Origin: Mageeibacillus sp. UBA4314
Lineage (GTDB): Bacteria; Bacillota; Clostridia; Saccharofermentanales; Saccharofermentanaceae
Assembly: GCA_002394605.1 (NCBI GenBank)
Contig: DGUI01000033.1
Span: 62,001-126,000, forward strand
Direction: 5' to 3'
DNA length: 64,000 nucleotides
Position numbers and translations under genes: made by a program. The notes beneath the pieces were generated by a model. The model saw nothing but the letters and a program-made list of their open reading frames with translations, made no database searches and had not been told where the DNA came from. Positions 7,773 through 14,718 of the stretch are shown piece after piece (the stretch's first letter is position 1; every line of letters begins with the position of its first letter).

Positions 7773-8222
7773 ATGAGAAGGATCGCACTAATACTGATCG
7801 CTGTCATTGCTGTTTCAGGATTATTCTGCGGATGCGGCAGAGTATCTGCTTCTGAACTTCCTTCACAGGATCAGATCAGCAAGATAAAAGAAGAATACCC
7901 CGGAGTCTTCGGTCTTGATACTTCAAAGGGACTTGATATCGTCGTATGGCAGCTTGCGGAGCATGATCTTAATTTCGCCCTGGTAAGGCATAGAGACGGG
8001 GAATACGGAATAGTTGATGATGAGCTGCTGGAGTTGACCGGACATAAAGCGTCAGGTCTTTCGTTAGACCAGCTCAAGGAAGTTCTGACGACATATGATG
8101 TCAGTAAGGATGATCTGTATGTTGTACCTTGGCAGAGTTCTCTTTCAAGTTATATCCCGCCTGAAGTCGCTAAAGATAAGGATGGATATATAAGGTCTGT
8201 CCGTGATATGCTGGGTATATAA
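7773..8222 (+). CDS. Small lipoprotein of the BlaI/M56 operon
   Basis: 149 residues. The ATG at 7773 follows GGAGGTG (7760-7766). An N-terminal hydrophobic segment ends in the lipobox LFCGC (Cys near residue 19-21), so it should be lipid-anchored on the outer face of the membrane. The mature part is small and alpha/beta-like (DIVVWQLAEHDLNFALVRHR..., GEYGIVDDELLEL) and I recognise no domain. It is the first gene of an operon with a BlaI-type repressor (15 nt downstream), an M56 metallopeptidase and a polytopic protein. It could be the surface sensor or effector of that circuit, since the M56 protein lacks its own sensor domain; this is inference. Confidence 0.75.
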   Translation: MRRIALILIAVIAVSGLFCGCGRVSASELPSQDQISKIKEEYPGVFGLDTSKGLDIVVWQLAEHDLNFALVRHRDGEYGIVDDELLELTGHKASGLSLDQLKEVLTTYDVSKDDLYVVPWQSSLSSYIPPEVAKDKDGYIRSVRDMLGI

Positions 8223-8237
8223 CTGACGGAGGATATT

Positions 8238-8588
8238 ATGAAAGTATTTGACAGTGAGATCAAGCTGATGGAGATCATCTGGGAGCACGAACCCATAAGT
8301 GCCAAAGAAGTGAGTCTTCTTGCCGATAAGGAGATCGGATGGAATAAGAATACGACATATACCGTGATCAAGAAGCTGATCGACAAGGGATATGTTAAGA
8401 GGGATGAACCCGGGTTCATCTGCACGTCTCTGATAAGTAAGGATGAGGTGCAGAAGAGCGAGGCAAAAGGACTTGTGGATAAGCTTTTCGCAGGGTCAAA
8501 GAAAGCTTTGTTCTCGGCGCTTCTCGAAGATGAAGAACTGACGGATGACGAGATCAGCGAACTCAGGGATCTGATAGATAACAGGTAA
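8238..8588 (+). CDS. BlaI/MecI/CopY-family transcriptional repressor
   Basis: 116 residues, the normal size for the family (about 115-140). The start at 8238 follows CGGAGGA. The N-terminal winged helix includes IKLMEIIWEHEPISAKEV and the recognition region NKNTTYTVIKKLIDKGYV (~35-55), with the wing KRDEPGF. The C-terminal helices (DKLFAGSKKALFSALLEDEEL) match the dimerisation/protease-sensitive part. BlaI proteins bind promoter dyads and are released when the partner M56 membrane protease cleaves or inactivates them. That partner is encoded 4 nt downstream. Confidence 0.92.
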   Translation: MKVFDSEIKLMEIIWEHEPISAKEVSLLADKEIGWNKNTTYTVIKKLIDKGYVKRDEPGFICTSLISKDEVQKSEAKGLVDKLFAGSKKALFSALLEDEELTDDEISELRDLIDNR

Positions 8589-8592
8589 GGTT

Positions 8593-9504
8593 ATGGGAGA
8601 GCTGTTTTACTGGCTTTTGAACATGAGCATTGCAGCCGCGGCTACAGGTACCGTGATCGTGCTGATACGGTTGATCAGGAAGATCCCGAGGCGTGTATCG
8701 GTGTTGTTTTGGATCATACCTTTTATCAGGTTCTGCATTCCTTTTGGGATAGGCGGCAAGTATGGACTGATGGCTTTGCTGTCCAGGTTCACGACGAAGA
8801 CCGTGCCTGTCTATGAAGGCGATCTGCTTAAGGTATCGATGATGAACTCCGTTCAGGCTGCAGACAGCTATTTTCCTTTTGCTTATAAAACGGATCTTCT
8901 TGCGAATGTGTTCATGTATGCATCGTACGTATGGGCATCGATAGCAGCTGTTATCATTGCCGTTATGGCCGTTTTATATGTGACTACCATAAGGGAACTG
9001 AAGGATGCAAAGCACCTTAAAGATAACGTATATTGTTCGGACAAGATCTTATCGCCTGTGGTGTATGGGATCTTCCGGTCGAGGATCATCATTCCCGCGA
9101 CTTATAAGGATATGGAGAACCTTGATCTCGTGATACTCCATGAGCAGTGCCATATAAGAAGGCTTGATAATCTCTGGAGGGTTATCGCGTTCTTCACGGC
9201 AGCAGTTCACTGGTTCAATCCGCTCTCCTGGGTATTCCTTAAGATGTATCTGTCAGACGTGGAGCTTGCATGTGATGAATCGGTATTATCAAGACTTGGA
9301 GAAGACGGGAAGAAGCGGTATGCGCATACGCTCCTTGATGCCCGTCAGAGCAGGACTGTATTCGCTTCGGCTTTTGGCGGCGCGAAGATCAGGACAAGGA
9401 TAGAACACATTTTATCGTTCAGGAAGATGACGGCGGTATCAGCTGCGGGGCTTTCCATACTGGTGATCGCCATCGCTTACATCCTGTTGACAAACGCAAA
9501 TTGA
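8593..9504 (+). CDS. BlaR1/MecR1-type M56 membrane metallopeptidase without sensor domain
   Basis: 303 residues. It has several membrane helices (about residues 5-27, 36-55, 105-130 and a C-terminal one ~275-300) and the zinc motif HEQCH (183-187), with the downstream acidic ligand region LACDESVL. BlaR1 and MecR1 are about 590 residues and end in an extracellular penicillin-binding sensor. Here the protein ends right after the last helix (ILVIAIAYILLTNAN), so there is no beta-lactam sensor and the input signal must come from elsewhere, perhaps the lipoprotein or the membrane protein of the same operon. Expected target: the BlaI-type repressor encoded just upstream. Confidence 0.88.
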   Translation: MGELFYWLLNMSIAAAATGTVIVLIRLIRKIPRRVSVLFWIIPFIRFCIPFGIGGKYGLMALLSRFTTKTVPVYEGDLLKVSMMNSVQAADSYFPFAYKTDLLANVFMYASYVWASIAAVIIAVMAVLYVTTIRELKDAKHLKDNVYCSDKILSPVVYGIFRSRIIIPATYKDMENLDLVILHEQCHIRRLDNLWRVIAFFTAAVHWFNPLSWVFLKMYLSDVELACDESVLSRLGEDGKKRYAHTLLDARQSRTVFASAFGGAKIRTRIEHILSFRKMTAVSAAGLSILVIAIAYILLTNAN

Positions 9505-9517
9505 AAGAAGGTTTATT

Positions 9518-10507
9518 ATGACTGACAACAAAGAGAAGCTGTATTGGCTGCTGGCTTTATCATGCACTGTTTTGATATCGTTTTACCCGCTTATGATGGG
9601 GGGAATGGTAATAACGGATATGATCATGAACGGAACTGTCCTTAAGGAGGACTATCCCAAATACATCATTCCGTATACTCCGATCGCATTTGCGGTCATC
9701 ACGGGTGTGCTGTTCATGCCTTTATTCCTCAAACTGATGAAGAGGTATGCGGTCCTTGGCGGCGCAGCGCTATCACTGGCATCATTCTTTGCGTTTGAGA
9801 CGCTTTTTGAGAATAAGGTGATAGTTACGACCGCGGAAGAAGTCGTCAAGCTCGAGAATTGGCAGATGTTCATGTGCTATGCACCAAGGCCGCAGGTTGT
9901 TACTGAGTACAAGCCGCATACTGCAGTCGAGATACTGATGGGGGAATATTCACCTGCTTTTAAGCTCCATTTCTATCTGATATCAGTCGTATTGATCCTG
10001 GCGGTGATAAACAGTATCTATGGATTTGCAAGGATGATAAAGACAGGTGATAAGAGCAGGAGGACGGCGCTGATCCTTCAGACTGTATCTGCTGCAACAT
10101 TCCTCGGACTTTGCATCCTTGCCTGCTTTACGGCATTCTGGAGGGACGGCAGTATCAATGTCTCGCCGCTGTCTGCCGTGCTCATGTCGGTATTCTTCAT
10201 CCTTCTCGGAGTAACGGTAGGGATCTTTGCAGGATCCCTGCTGCTCAGGAAGCGAAAGAGTGTTGTCCTGACCGTACCGCCGGTAACAGCGCTTCTTACA
10301 ACGCTTATCATGTACATCGGCGAAATGATCCTCCTCCACGGACACCTCTACCGCTTCGGCTCAGGGTTCCTTTTCGAAGGCTTGGGCAGCATCGTGCTGG
10401 CACCTGTTGACGTAATCGTTATCCTCCTGTCAGGCGTGGTGACGCTGTTGTCAATGATCCTGGCAAGGAAATGTGCATCTGATGGCGAGTTAACCGTTTG
10501 TTCATAA
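9518..10507 (+). CDS. Polytopic membrane protein of the BlaI/M56 operon
   Basis: 329 residues with about eight hydrophobic helices (roughly residues 8-30, 45-65, 75-95, 150-172, 187-208, 218-243, 252-275, 288-315). I recognise no enzyme motif. It starts 13 nt after the M56 gene with a Shine-Dalgarno-like AAGAAGG and is the last gene of the operon. Proteins in this position in BlaI/M56 operons are often uncharacterised membrane proteins or exporters induced by the system. Function unknown. Confidence 0.7.
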   Translation: MTDNKEKLYWLLALSCTVLISFYPLMMGGMVITDMIMNGTVLKEDYPKYIIPYTPIAFAVITGVLFMPLFLKLMKRYAVLGGAALSLASFFAFETLFENKVIVTTAEEVVKLENWQMFMCYAPRPQVVTEYKPHTAVEILMGEYSPAFKLHFYLISVVLILAVINSIYGFARMIKTGDKSRRTALILQTVSAATFLGLCILACFTAFWRDGSINVSPLSAVLMSVFFILLGVTVGIFAGSLLLRKRKSVVLTVPPVTALLTTLIMYIGEMILLHGHLYRFGSGFLFEGLGSIVLAPVDVIVILLSGVVTLLSMILARKCASDGELTVCS

Positions 10508-10528
10508 TCGGTACAGAAATATTAACAA

Positions 10529-10827
10529 ATTGTAAACGAAACTGATATCCTTATACTGTTCTTTGATATATTCTTTCGCGGCCGTGCAATAAAATATCAT
10601 GGGATTCGTTTTGCATTGCAGCCGCATATAAGGAGTATTCATGCTGGAGTTTTTGAGGTCATTTTTGTTTGATGGGATAAGATGCTAGTCGCAAGTTTTG
10701 CATCTTTTATGAAGAATCTAAGTATTCTTTTCCAGGCGCAGAGATTGAAGAAAATGAGTTCAATTAAAATGTGATGAAGGCTATTGATGATTATGGTTCG
10801 GTAAGTTACGAAGAGTATTGTCAGTAA
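10529..10827 (+). pseudogene. Decayed small gene with a structured leader
   Basis: A possible promoter (TTGTAA, 16-nt spacer, TATACT, starting near 10,530) is followed by a strong hairpin GCGGC-cg-TGCAAT (10,578-10,590) / ATTGCAGCCGC (10,615-10,625), AAGGAG (10,630-10,635) and an ATG at 10,641. That start yields only 15 codons (MLEFLRSFLFDGIRC). A second frame at 10,681-10,827 encodes DASRKFCIFYEESKYSF..., hits a stop at 10,765-10,767, and continues in the same frame (MKAIDDYGSVSYEEYC) to 10,827. This looks like a remnant interrupted by a nonsense mutation. Family not recognised; low confidence. Confidence 0.3.
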
Positions 10828-10916
10828 TACTATTAGCTTTTGTAGTATAACAACTTTATGTGCGAAAGCGTTCAAACCCCGATTTTTCGTGATTCAGGTA
10901 AACCATAAGTTATATG

Positions 10917-10968
10917 AAGTTACCCCCATAATTTGGACAGTGATGTTACAATTAATGGGGGTAAACTT
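10917..10968 (+). repeat. IS-end-like repeat, copy B
   Basis: AAGTTACCCCCATAATTTGG at the left and AATTAATGGGGGTAAACTT at the right, with the shared middle ACAGTGATGTTAC. The two arms are near-perfect inverse complements (GTTACCCCCAT.. / ..ATGGGGGTAAC), so the unit can fold into a long hairpin. No transposase frame follows. Confidence 0.65.
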
Positions 10969-11027
10969 ATCACAAGTGCCCGATAAATAACCTCTAAAAC
11001 CATCTACAAACAAAAGTTCTAATATGC

Positions 11028-11033
11028 TATAAT
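11028..11033 (+). promoter_or_regulatory. -10 element of the type I toxin gene
   Basis: A perfect TATAAT with an upstream TG-like context (ATATGCTATAAT); the -35 (TACAAA, 11,005-11,010) is poor. Transcription would begin near 11,040, about 80 nt before the toxin start codon. Confidence 0.5.
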
Positions 11034-11120
11034 TTAATTGGCGCAGGCTGCTAATGGGCGGTTGCCTTTCTTTTTATTTGCCCCTGCTTGCAGGGAGTAA
11101 CAGAAAGGAGGGCTGCTGAT

Positions 11121-11249
11121 ATGACAGACATTGAGATTATTTCGATCGTAATAGGCATTATTACCCTTGTTATAGCTTCAATGACACTGTTGTTGAAGCT
11201 ATTGGCGTTTCTGATCGGGCTCTTTGACGCCCGGTACAGGCGCAAATAA
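11121..11249 (+). CDS. Holin-like type I toxin peptide
   Basis: 42 residues: MTDIEIISIVIGIITLVIAS, then a second hydrophobic stretch (TLLLKLLAFLIGLF) and a basic end DARYRRK. The ATG follows a strong AAAGGAGGG (11,104-11,112). Single-helix hydrophobic peptides with a (S/T)-D/Y-x-E start and an RRK tail match the putative holin-like toxin family; overexpression of relatives damages membranes. The 5' UTR has a small hairpin CCCTG-cttg-CAGGG (11,082-11,095) just before the Shine-Dalgarno site. Bases 11,056-11,070 are complementary to 11,306-11,320 in the 3' region, which could lock the mRNA in an untranslated form. A convergent antisense RNA gene overlaps the 3' end. Confidence 0.7.
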   Translation: MTDIEIISIVIGIITLVIASMTLLLKLLAFLIGLFDARYRRK

Positions 11250-11339
11250 AAAAACTCACCCATTTGGACTGGAGCTCCTTTTGGGTGAGTTAAATTAACT
11301 TACATGAAAGGCAACCGTCCTTGCAGTCTGTGCTTTCTT
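11248..11339 (-). ncRNA. Predicted antisense antitoxin RNA
   Basis: On the minus strand a good promoter (TTGAAT at 11,374-11,369, 17-nt spacer, TAAAAT at 11,351-11,346) would start an RNA near 11,339. It would end at a hairpin formed by AACTCACCCA (11,253-11,262) and TGGGTGAGTT (11,282-11,291), followed on the minus strand by seven U (A-run 11,248-11,254). The product is about 90 nt and fully complementary to the 3' untranslated part of the toxin mRNA. Convergent 3'-overlapping RNAs of this kind are the antitoxins of txpA/RatA-like systems. No transcript data are available here. Confidence 0.5.
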
Positions 11340-11390
11340 ACGCTCATTTTATCATTTGAAGCACATATATTCAACACTAATTGAAATCTC

Positions 11391-11468
11391 TTGACTGTGA
11401 GAATAAATCAGCTATCATCTAATCAGATCCGAGTCGTTGCTGGATTTAGCGGGAGCCCGGATCTTTTT
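11391..11468 (+). ncRNA. Possible small RNA: promoter plus short terminated transcript
   Basis: TTGACT (11,391-11,396), a 16-nt spacer and TATCAT (11,413-11,418) are followed after about 6 nt by AGATCCG (11,425-11,431), which pairs with CGGATCT (11,458-11,464), and then TTTT. An inner GCT/AGC stem can stack inside. The unit would be a ~45-nt structured RNA with no coding frame. It lies on the toxin strand just downstream of the type I toxin locus; a role there is speculation. Confidence 0.3.
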
Positions 11469-11562
11469 AATGGTATTTTTATTGATAGCAGTATTCTATG
11501 AATGCGTTCAGGTACAGAAAAGCGCCCAGAAGTTTAATTGAGCAAATAGGACACACATAATG

Positions 11563-11617
11563 AAGTTACCCCCATAATTTGGACAGAGATGTTGAAATTT
11601 ACGGGGTGCTTTTTTTG
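11563..11617 (+). repeat. IS-end-like repeat, copy C
   Basis: AAGTTACCCCCATAATTTGG, then ACAGAGATGTTGAAATTTAC, then GGGGTGCTTTTTTTG. Same family as 6730, 10,917 and 34,261. Copies B and C flank the type I toxin locus in direct orientation, about 650 bp apart. Confidence 0.65.
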
Positions 11618-11804
11618 ATCAGCATTAAGCTGTAAGACATGAGTTATGTGATATTTAGGAGTTGTGGCGGCTGTTGTGGAAAAAATAGCCGGTTGTAACA
11701 GAAGTTATCGGCAACCAATACCTTGCCGCAATGAAGCACTCCTATACCTGACTTCTTTTGTTGATTTTAGAGTAAATGATATAATAACGCCGGAGGTAAT
11801 CATT

Positions 11805-12881
11805 ATGCACAGTAAAAAACTTATCGGATCATTATTGATCATGTCTTTCCTGTTATCAGGCTGTACTGCGTCCGAACCGTCAAACGTGAATGTATCTGTC
11901 GGCGGAGATATTGCTGTTGTTACTTCTGCTTCAACAGAAACATCTGCATCTTCGGAGACAACAACGGAAGCTGCTCAGGAGCTGTTTGAATTCAACAATA
12001 ATCTGTTTATTCCGAAGCTCGCGGACGATGTTCCTCAGGAGTATTGGGATGCTCTGAATAACCTCGGCAACGCATTGCGTGCCGGTGAAGACACTTTCGA
12101 ATGTGCAAGCGAGGAGGCTTACAAATGGTGTACGGATCTAAGCGTCCTGGCATCTTTACTCCCGGCTTCCTGTATGAGGATTACCACCGAGATCCCTGAC
12201 GGTTCTAAATCTTATGAGAACGGGATTGGCAGGATCTCTTACAAGATGCCCAAAGATGAGTATGTTAAGCGTCAGGCAGAGTTCGAACAGATGATACTCG
12301 ATGTACTGAACAGCACGATCGAGAAAGATGATGATGATTATGAGAAGTGCCTGAAACTCTACGTTTACATGGAGACTAATTATACTTATGAGCATGAAGG
12401 AAGAGTTGACGGAACAGATAATAACGGTTTTTTGTATTACACATTTATGAATCACAAAGGTCAGTGTATTGATTTCAGTGCGGTCTATTCGTATCTGTTG
12501 CTTCAGGCAGGTGTTCAGGCTTTTTCTGTCGGATGTGATGAACCGCTCGATCACGAGTGGGTATATGCGGTAGTTAACGGAAAAGGCTACTATATCGATC
12601 CGACATGGGGATTGTTGTCAGAGACCGGACTGGACCTTGTAAAACTTGATTATTTTATGATGTCAGGAGACCTCAGGGTTCAGGCGGATTGTAATATCGA
12701 TAATCTGACATCAGGTCTTCTTCCCAAATTTTGGGTTAACAATTCTAAAGTTAAGCTTGATGCGGACGATAACAGCTATAATACCGGAAAGGATACATTC
12801 TTTAAATCCCTTGATGAGAAGAATAAGACAGTATACTATTTTGATGAAGATAGTGTCGAGCAACAGAAAAAATACGCGTAA
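11805..12881 (+). CDS. Lipoprotein with transglutaminase-like cysteine peptidase fold
   Basis: 358 residues. The ATG at 11,805 follows GGAGG (11,792-11,796); the frame is open upstream to 11,664 but without a signal sequence. The signal peptide ends in the lipobox LLSGC (Cys20), followed by a Ser/Thr/Glu-rich linker (~40-58). The domain at ~165-290 has the transglutaminase-like triad order: Cys221 in KGQCIDFSAVYSYLL, His250 in DHEWVYAVV, and Asp265 in YYIDPTWGL. Relatives are surface proteins of clostridia that probably act on the cell wall or on proteins. It stands alone, with a TATAAT at 11,780-11,785 as likely -10. Confidence 0.85.
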   Translation: MHSKKLIGSLLIMSFLLSGCTASEPSNVNVSVGGDIAVVTSASTETSASSETTTEAAQELFEFNNNLFIPKLADDVPQEYWDALNNLGNALRAGEDTFECASEEAYKWCTDLSVLASLLPASCMRITTEIPDGSKSYENGIGRISYKMPKDEYVKRQAEFEQMILDVLNSTIEKDDDDYEKCLKLYVYMETNYTYEHEGRVDGTDNNGFLYYTFMNHKGQCIDFSAVYSYLLLQAGVQAFSVGCDEPLDHEWVYAVVNGKGYYIDPTWGLLSETGLDLVKLDYFMMSGDLRVQADCNIDNLTSGLLPKFWVNNSKVKLDADDNSYNTGKDTFFKSLDEKNKTVYYFDEDSVEQQKKYA

Positions 12882-12937
12882 GATGACGGTCCGTTAATAT
12901 AGATTAATTTATTTGAATTAAACCTAATCATATCTTT

Positions 12938-12966
12938 TTGACGAACACCCTCTATGGTGCTATTAT
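12938..12966 (+). promoter_or_regulatory. Promoter of the acyl-CoA ligase gene
   Basis: TTGACG (12,938-12,943), an exact 17-nt spacer and TATTAT (12,961-12,966). The start codon lies about 40 nt further on. Confidence 0.7.
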
Positions 12967-13005
12967 TGTCTGTGGCTTATTTATTATAAATATGGAGGAA
13001 CTAAC

Positions 13006-14646
13006 GTGCCCGTTACAGATTTACTGAGACGCAATGCCAGAGAACACGGCGATGAAGTGGCTTTGGTAGAGCTTAATCCATTAGTGGAGGATACAAGGAA
13101 GATTTCTTTTAAGGAGTTCGATCTCGTTCAGCAAACGAAGGAGAGTAAACACTACAGAAGACAGATTACATGGCAGGTCTTCGATGAGAAGGCCAACAGA
13201 GTTGCCAATATGCTCCTTGACCTTGGTATCAAGAAGGGCGATAAGGTTGCCATCCTTATGTTCAACTGCCTTGAGTGGCTTCCTATCTATTTTGGAATAC
13301 TTAAGTCCGGCGCTATTGCAGTGCCTTTCAATTTCAGATATACGGCAAATGAGATCTCTTATTGTGCAGATCTTGCTGAAGTCTCCATTATGTTCTTCGG
13401 ACCTGAGTTCGTTGACAGACTGTCCATCAACGCAGATGAGCTGACAAACGGAAGACTTCTTATCTATGTTGGCGGAACACAGCGTCCCGAGTTCGCTGAG
13501 AATTACTGGAGCCTTGTTGCTGACTATCCCAGCACAGATCCGGGTATTGAACTCACAGAGGATGATCTGGCGGCAATCTATTTCTCGTCAGGTACTACCG
13601 GATTCCCCAAGGCGATCCTTCATCCTCACAGAAGCCTTACACAGGCTGCCGAGATGGAAGCTGTACATCACCATACAGGCAAGGATGACTGCTTCCTTTG
13701 CATCCCGCCGTTATACCATACCGGCGCGAAATTCCACTGGATGGGTTCCCTGTGGACATGCAGCAAGGCTGTGCTCCTTAAGGGTACAAAGCCTGATGTG
13801 ATACTGAAGGCCGTATCTGACGAACAATGTACAATCGTATGGCTTCTTGTACCGTGGGCACAGGATATTCTGGATGCCCTGGATCATGGCGAACTGAAGC
13901 TCGAAGACTATAAACTGGATCAGTGGAGACTCATGCATATCGGTGCACAGCCCGTTCCGCCTTCGCTCATCCGCCACTGGAAGGATTATTTCCCGGATCA
14001 TCAGTACGATACCAACTATGGTCTGTCCGAGTCTACCGGCCCCGGCTGCGTACACCTTGGTCTTGAGAATACTAACAAGGTTGGTGCCATCGGTGTTCCC
14101 GGCTACCGTTGGGAGTGTAAGATCGTTGACGAGGAAGGCAATACCGTTCCTCAGGGCGAAGTCGGCGAGCTCTGTGTCAAGGGTCCCGGCGTCATGCTCG
14201 AATACTACCGCAATCCTGAAGCTACAGCTGAGACATTAAAAGATGGATGGCTCTTCACGGGAGATATGGCACGTCAGGACGAAGACGGATTCTACTTCCT
14301 CGTTGACCGTAAGAAGGATGTTATCGTCAGCGGCGGTGAGAATATCTATCCTGTTGAGATCGAGAATTTCCTGCAGGAGTATCCCAAGGTCAAGGACGTT
14401 GCTGTCATCGGTCTTCCTGACAAGAGGTTGGGTGAGATAACAGGTGCCATCGTTGAGATAGAGCAGGGAAGTGACTGCACCGTGGAGGAACTCGAGAAGT
14501 TCTGCAACCAGCTTCCCAGGTACAAGAGACCGAAGCAGATCATATTGGCTGACGTTCCGAGGAACGCAACAGGTAAGATCGAGAAGCCGGTCCTCCGCAA
14601 GAGGTATGGCGCTGAGAGACTTGTAGAACAAGAGAATCAGTCTTGA
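13006..14646 (+). CDS. AMP-forming acyl-CoA ligase
   Basis: 546 residues with a GTG start 6 nt after GGAGGA (12,994-12,999). All class I adenylate-forming motifs are present in order: phosphate loop SSGTTGFPK (near residue 195), YGLSESTGPG, the A8 hinge region GWLFTGDMARQDEDGFYFLVD with DRKKD, and the C-terminal lysine motif NATGKIEKP. The enzyme activates a carboxylic acid with ATP and joins it to CoA. An N-terminal insert with charged residues (~25-55) precedes the core. A terminator and then a sodium:solute symporter gene follow, and an aryl-acid cluster lies beyond, so an aromatic or medium-chain acid substrate is plausible but not shown. Confidence 0.9.
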   Translation: MPVTDLLRRNAREHGDEVALVELNPLVEDTRKISFKEFDLVQQTKESKHYRRQITWQVFDEKANRVANMLLDLGIKKGDKVAILMFNCLEWLPIYFGILKSGAIAVPFNFRYTANEISYCADLAEVSIMFFGPEFVDRLSINADELTNGRLLIYVGGTQRPEFAENYWSLVADYPSTDPGIELTEDDLAAIYFSSGTTGFPKAILHPHRSLTQAAEMEAVHHHTGKDDCFLCIPPLYHTGAKFHWMGSLWTCSKAVLLKGTKPDVILKAVSDEQCTIVWLLVPWAQDILDALDHGELKLEDYKLDQWRLMHIGAQPVPPSLIRHWKDYFPDHQYDTNYGLSESTGPGCVHLGLENTNKVGAIGVPGYRWECKIVDEEGNTVPQGEVGELCVKGPGVMLEYYRNPEATAETLKDGWLFTGDMARQDEDGFYFLVDRKKDVIVSGGENIYPVEIENFLQEYPKVKDVAVIGLPDKRLGEITGAIVEIEQGSDCTVEELEKFCNQLPRYKRPKQIILADVPRNATGKIEKPVLRKRYGAERLVEQENQS

Positions 14647-14655
14647 TAGACAATA

Positions 14656-14691
14656 AAAACTCTGCATCTGTGGGTGATGCAGAGTTTTATT
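14656..14691 (+). terminator. Rho-independent terminator after the acyl-CoA ligase gene
   Basis: AAAACTCTGCATC (14,656-14,668) pairs perfectly with GATGCAGAGTTTT (14,676-14,688), followed by ATTTG. Confidence 0.8.
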
Positions 14692-14718
14692 TGTAAATAT
14701 GAATTTAGGAGTGTTGTT

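Noticed and set aside
10508..11804. A riboswitch in the long gap before the transglutaminase-like gene
   Set aside because: No recognisable aptamer core; the gap is explained by a decayed gene, a toxin locus, IS ends and a possible small RNA.
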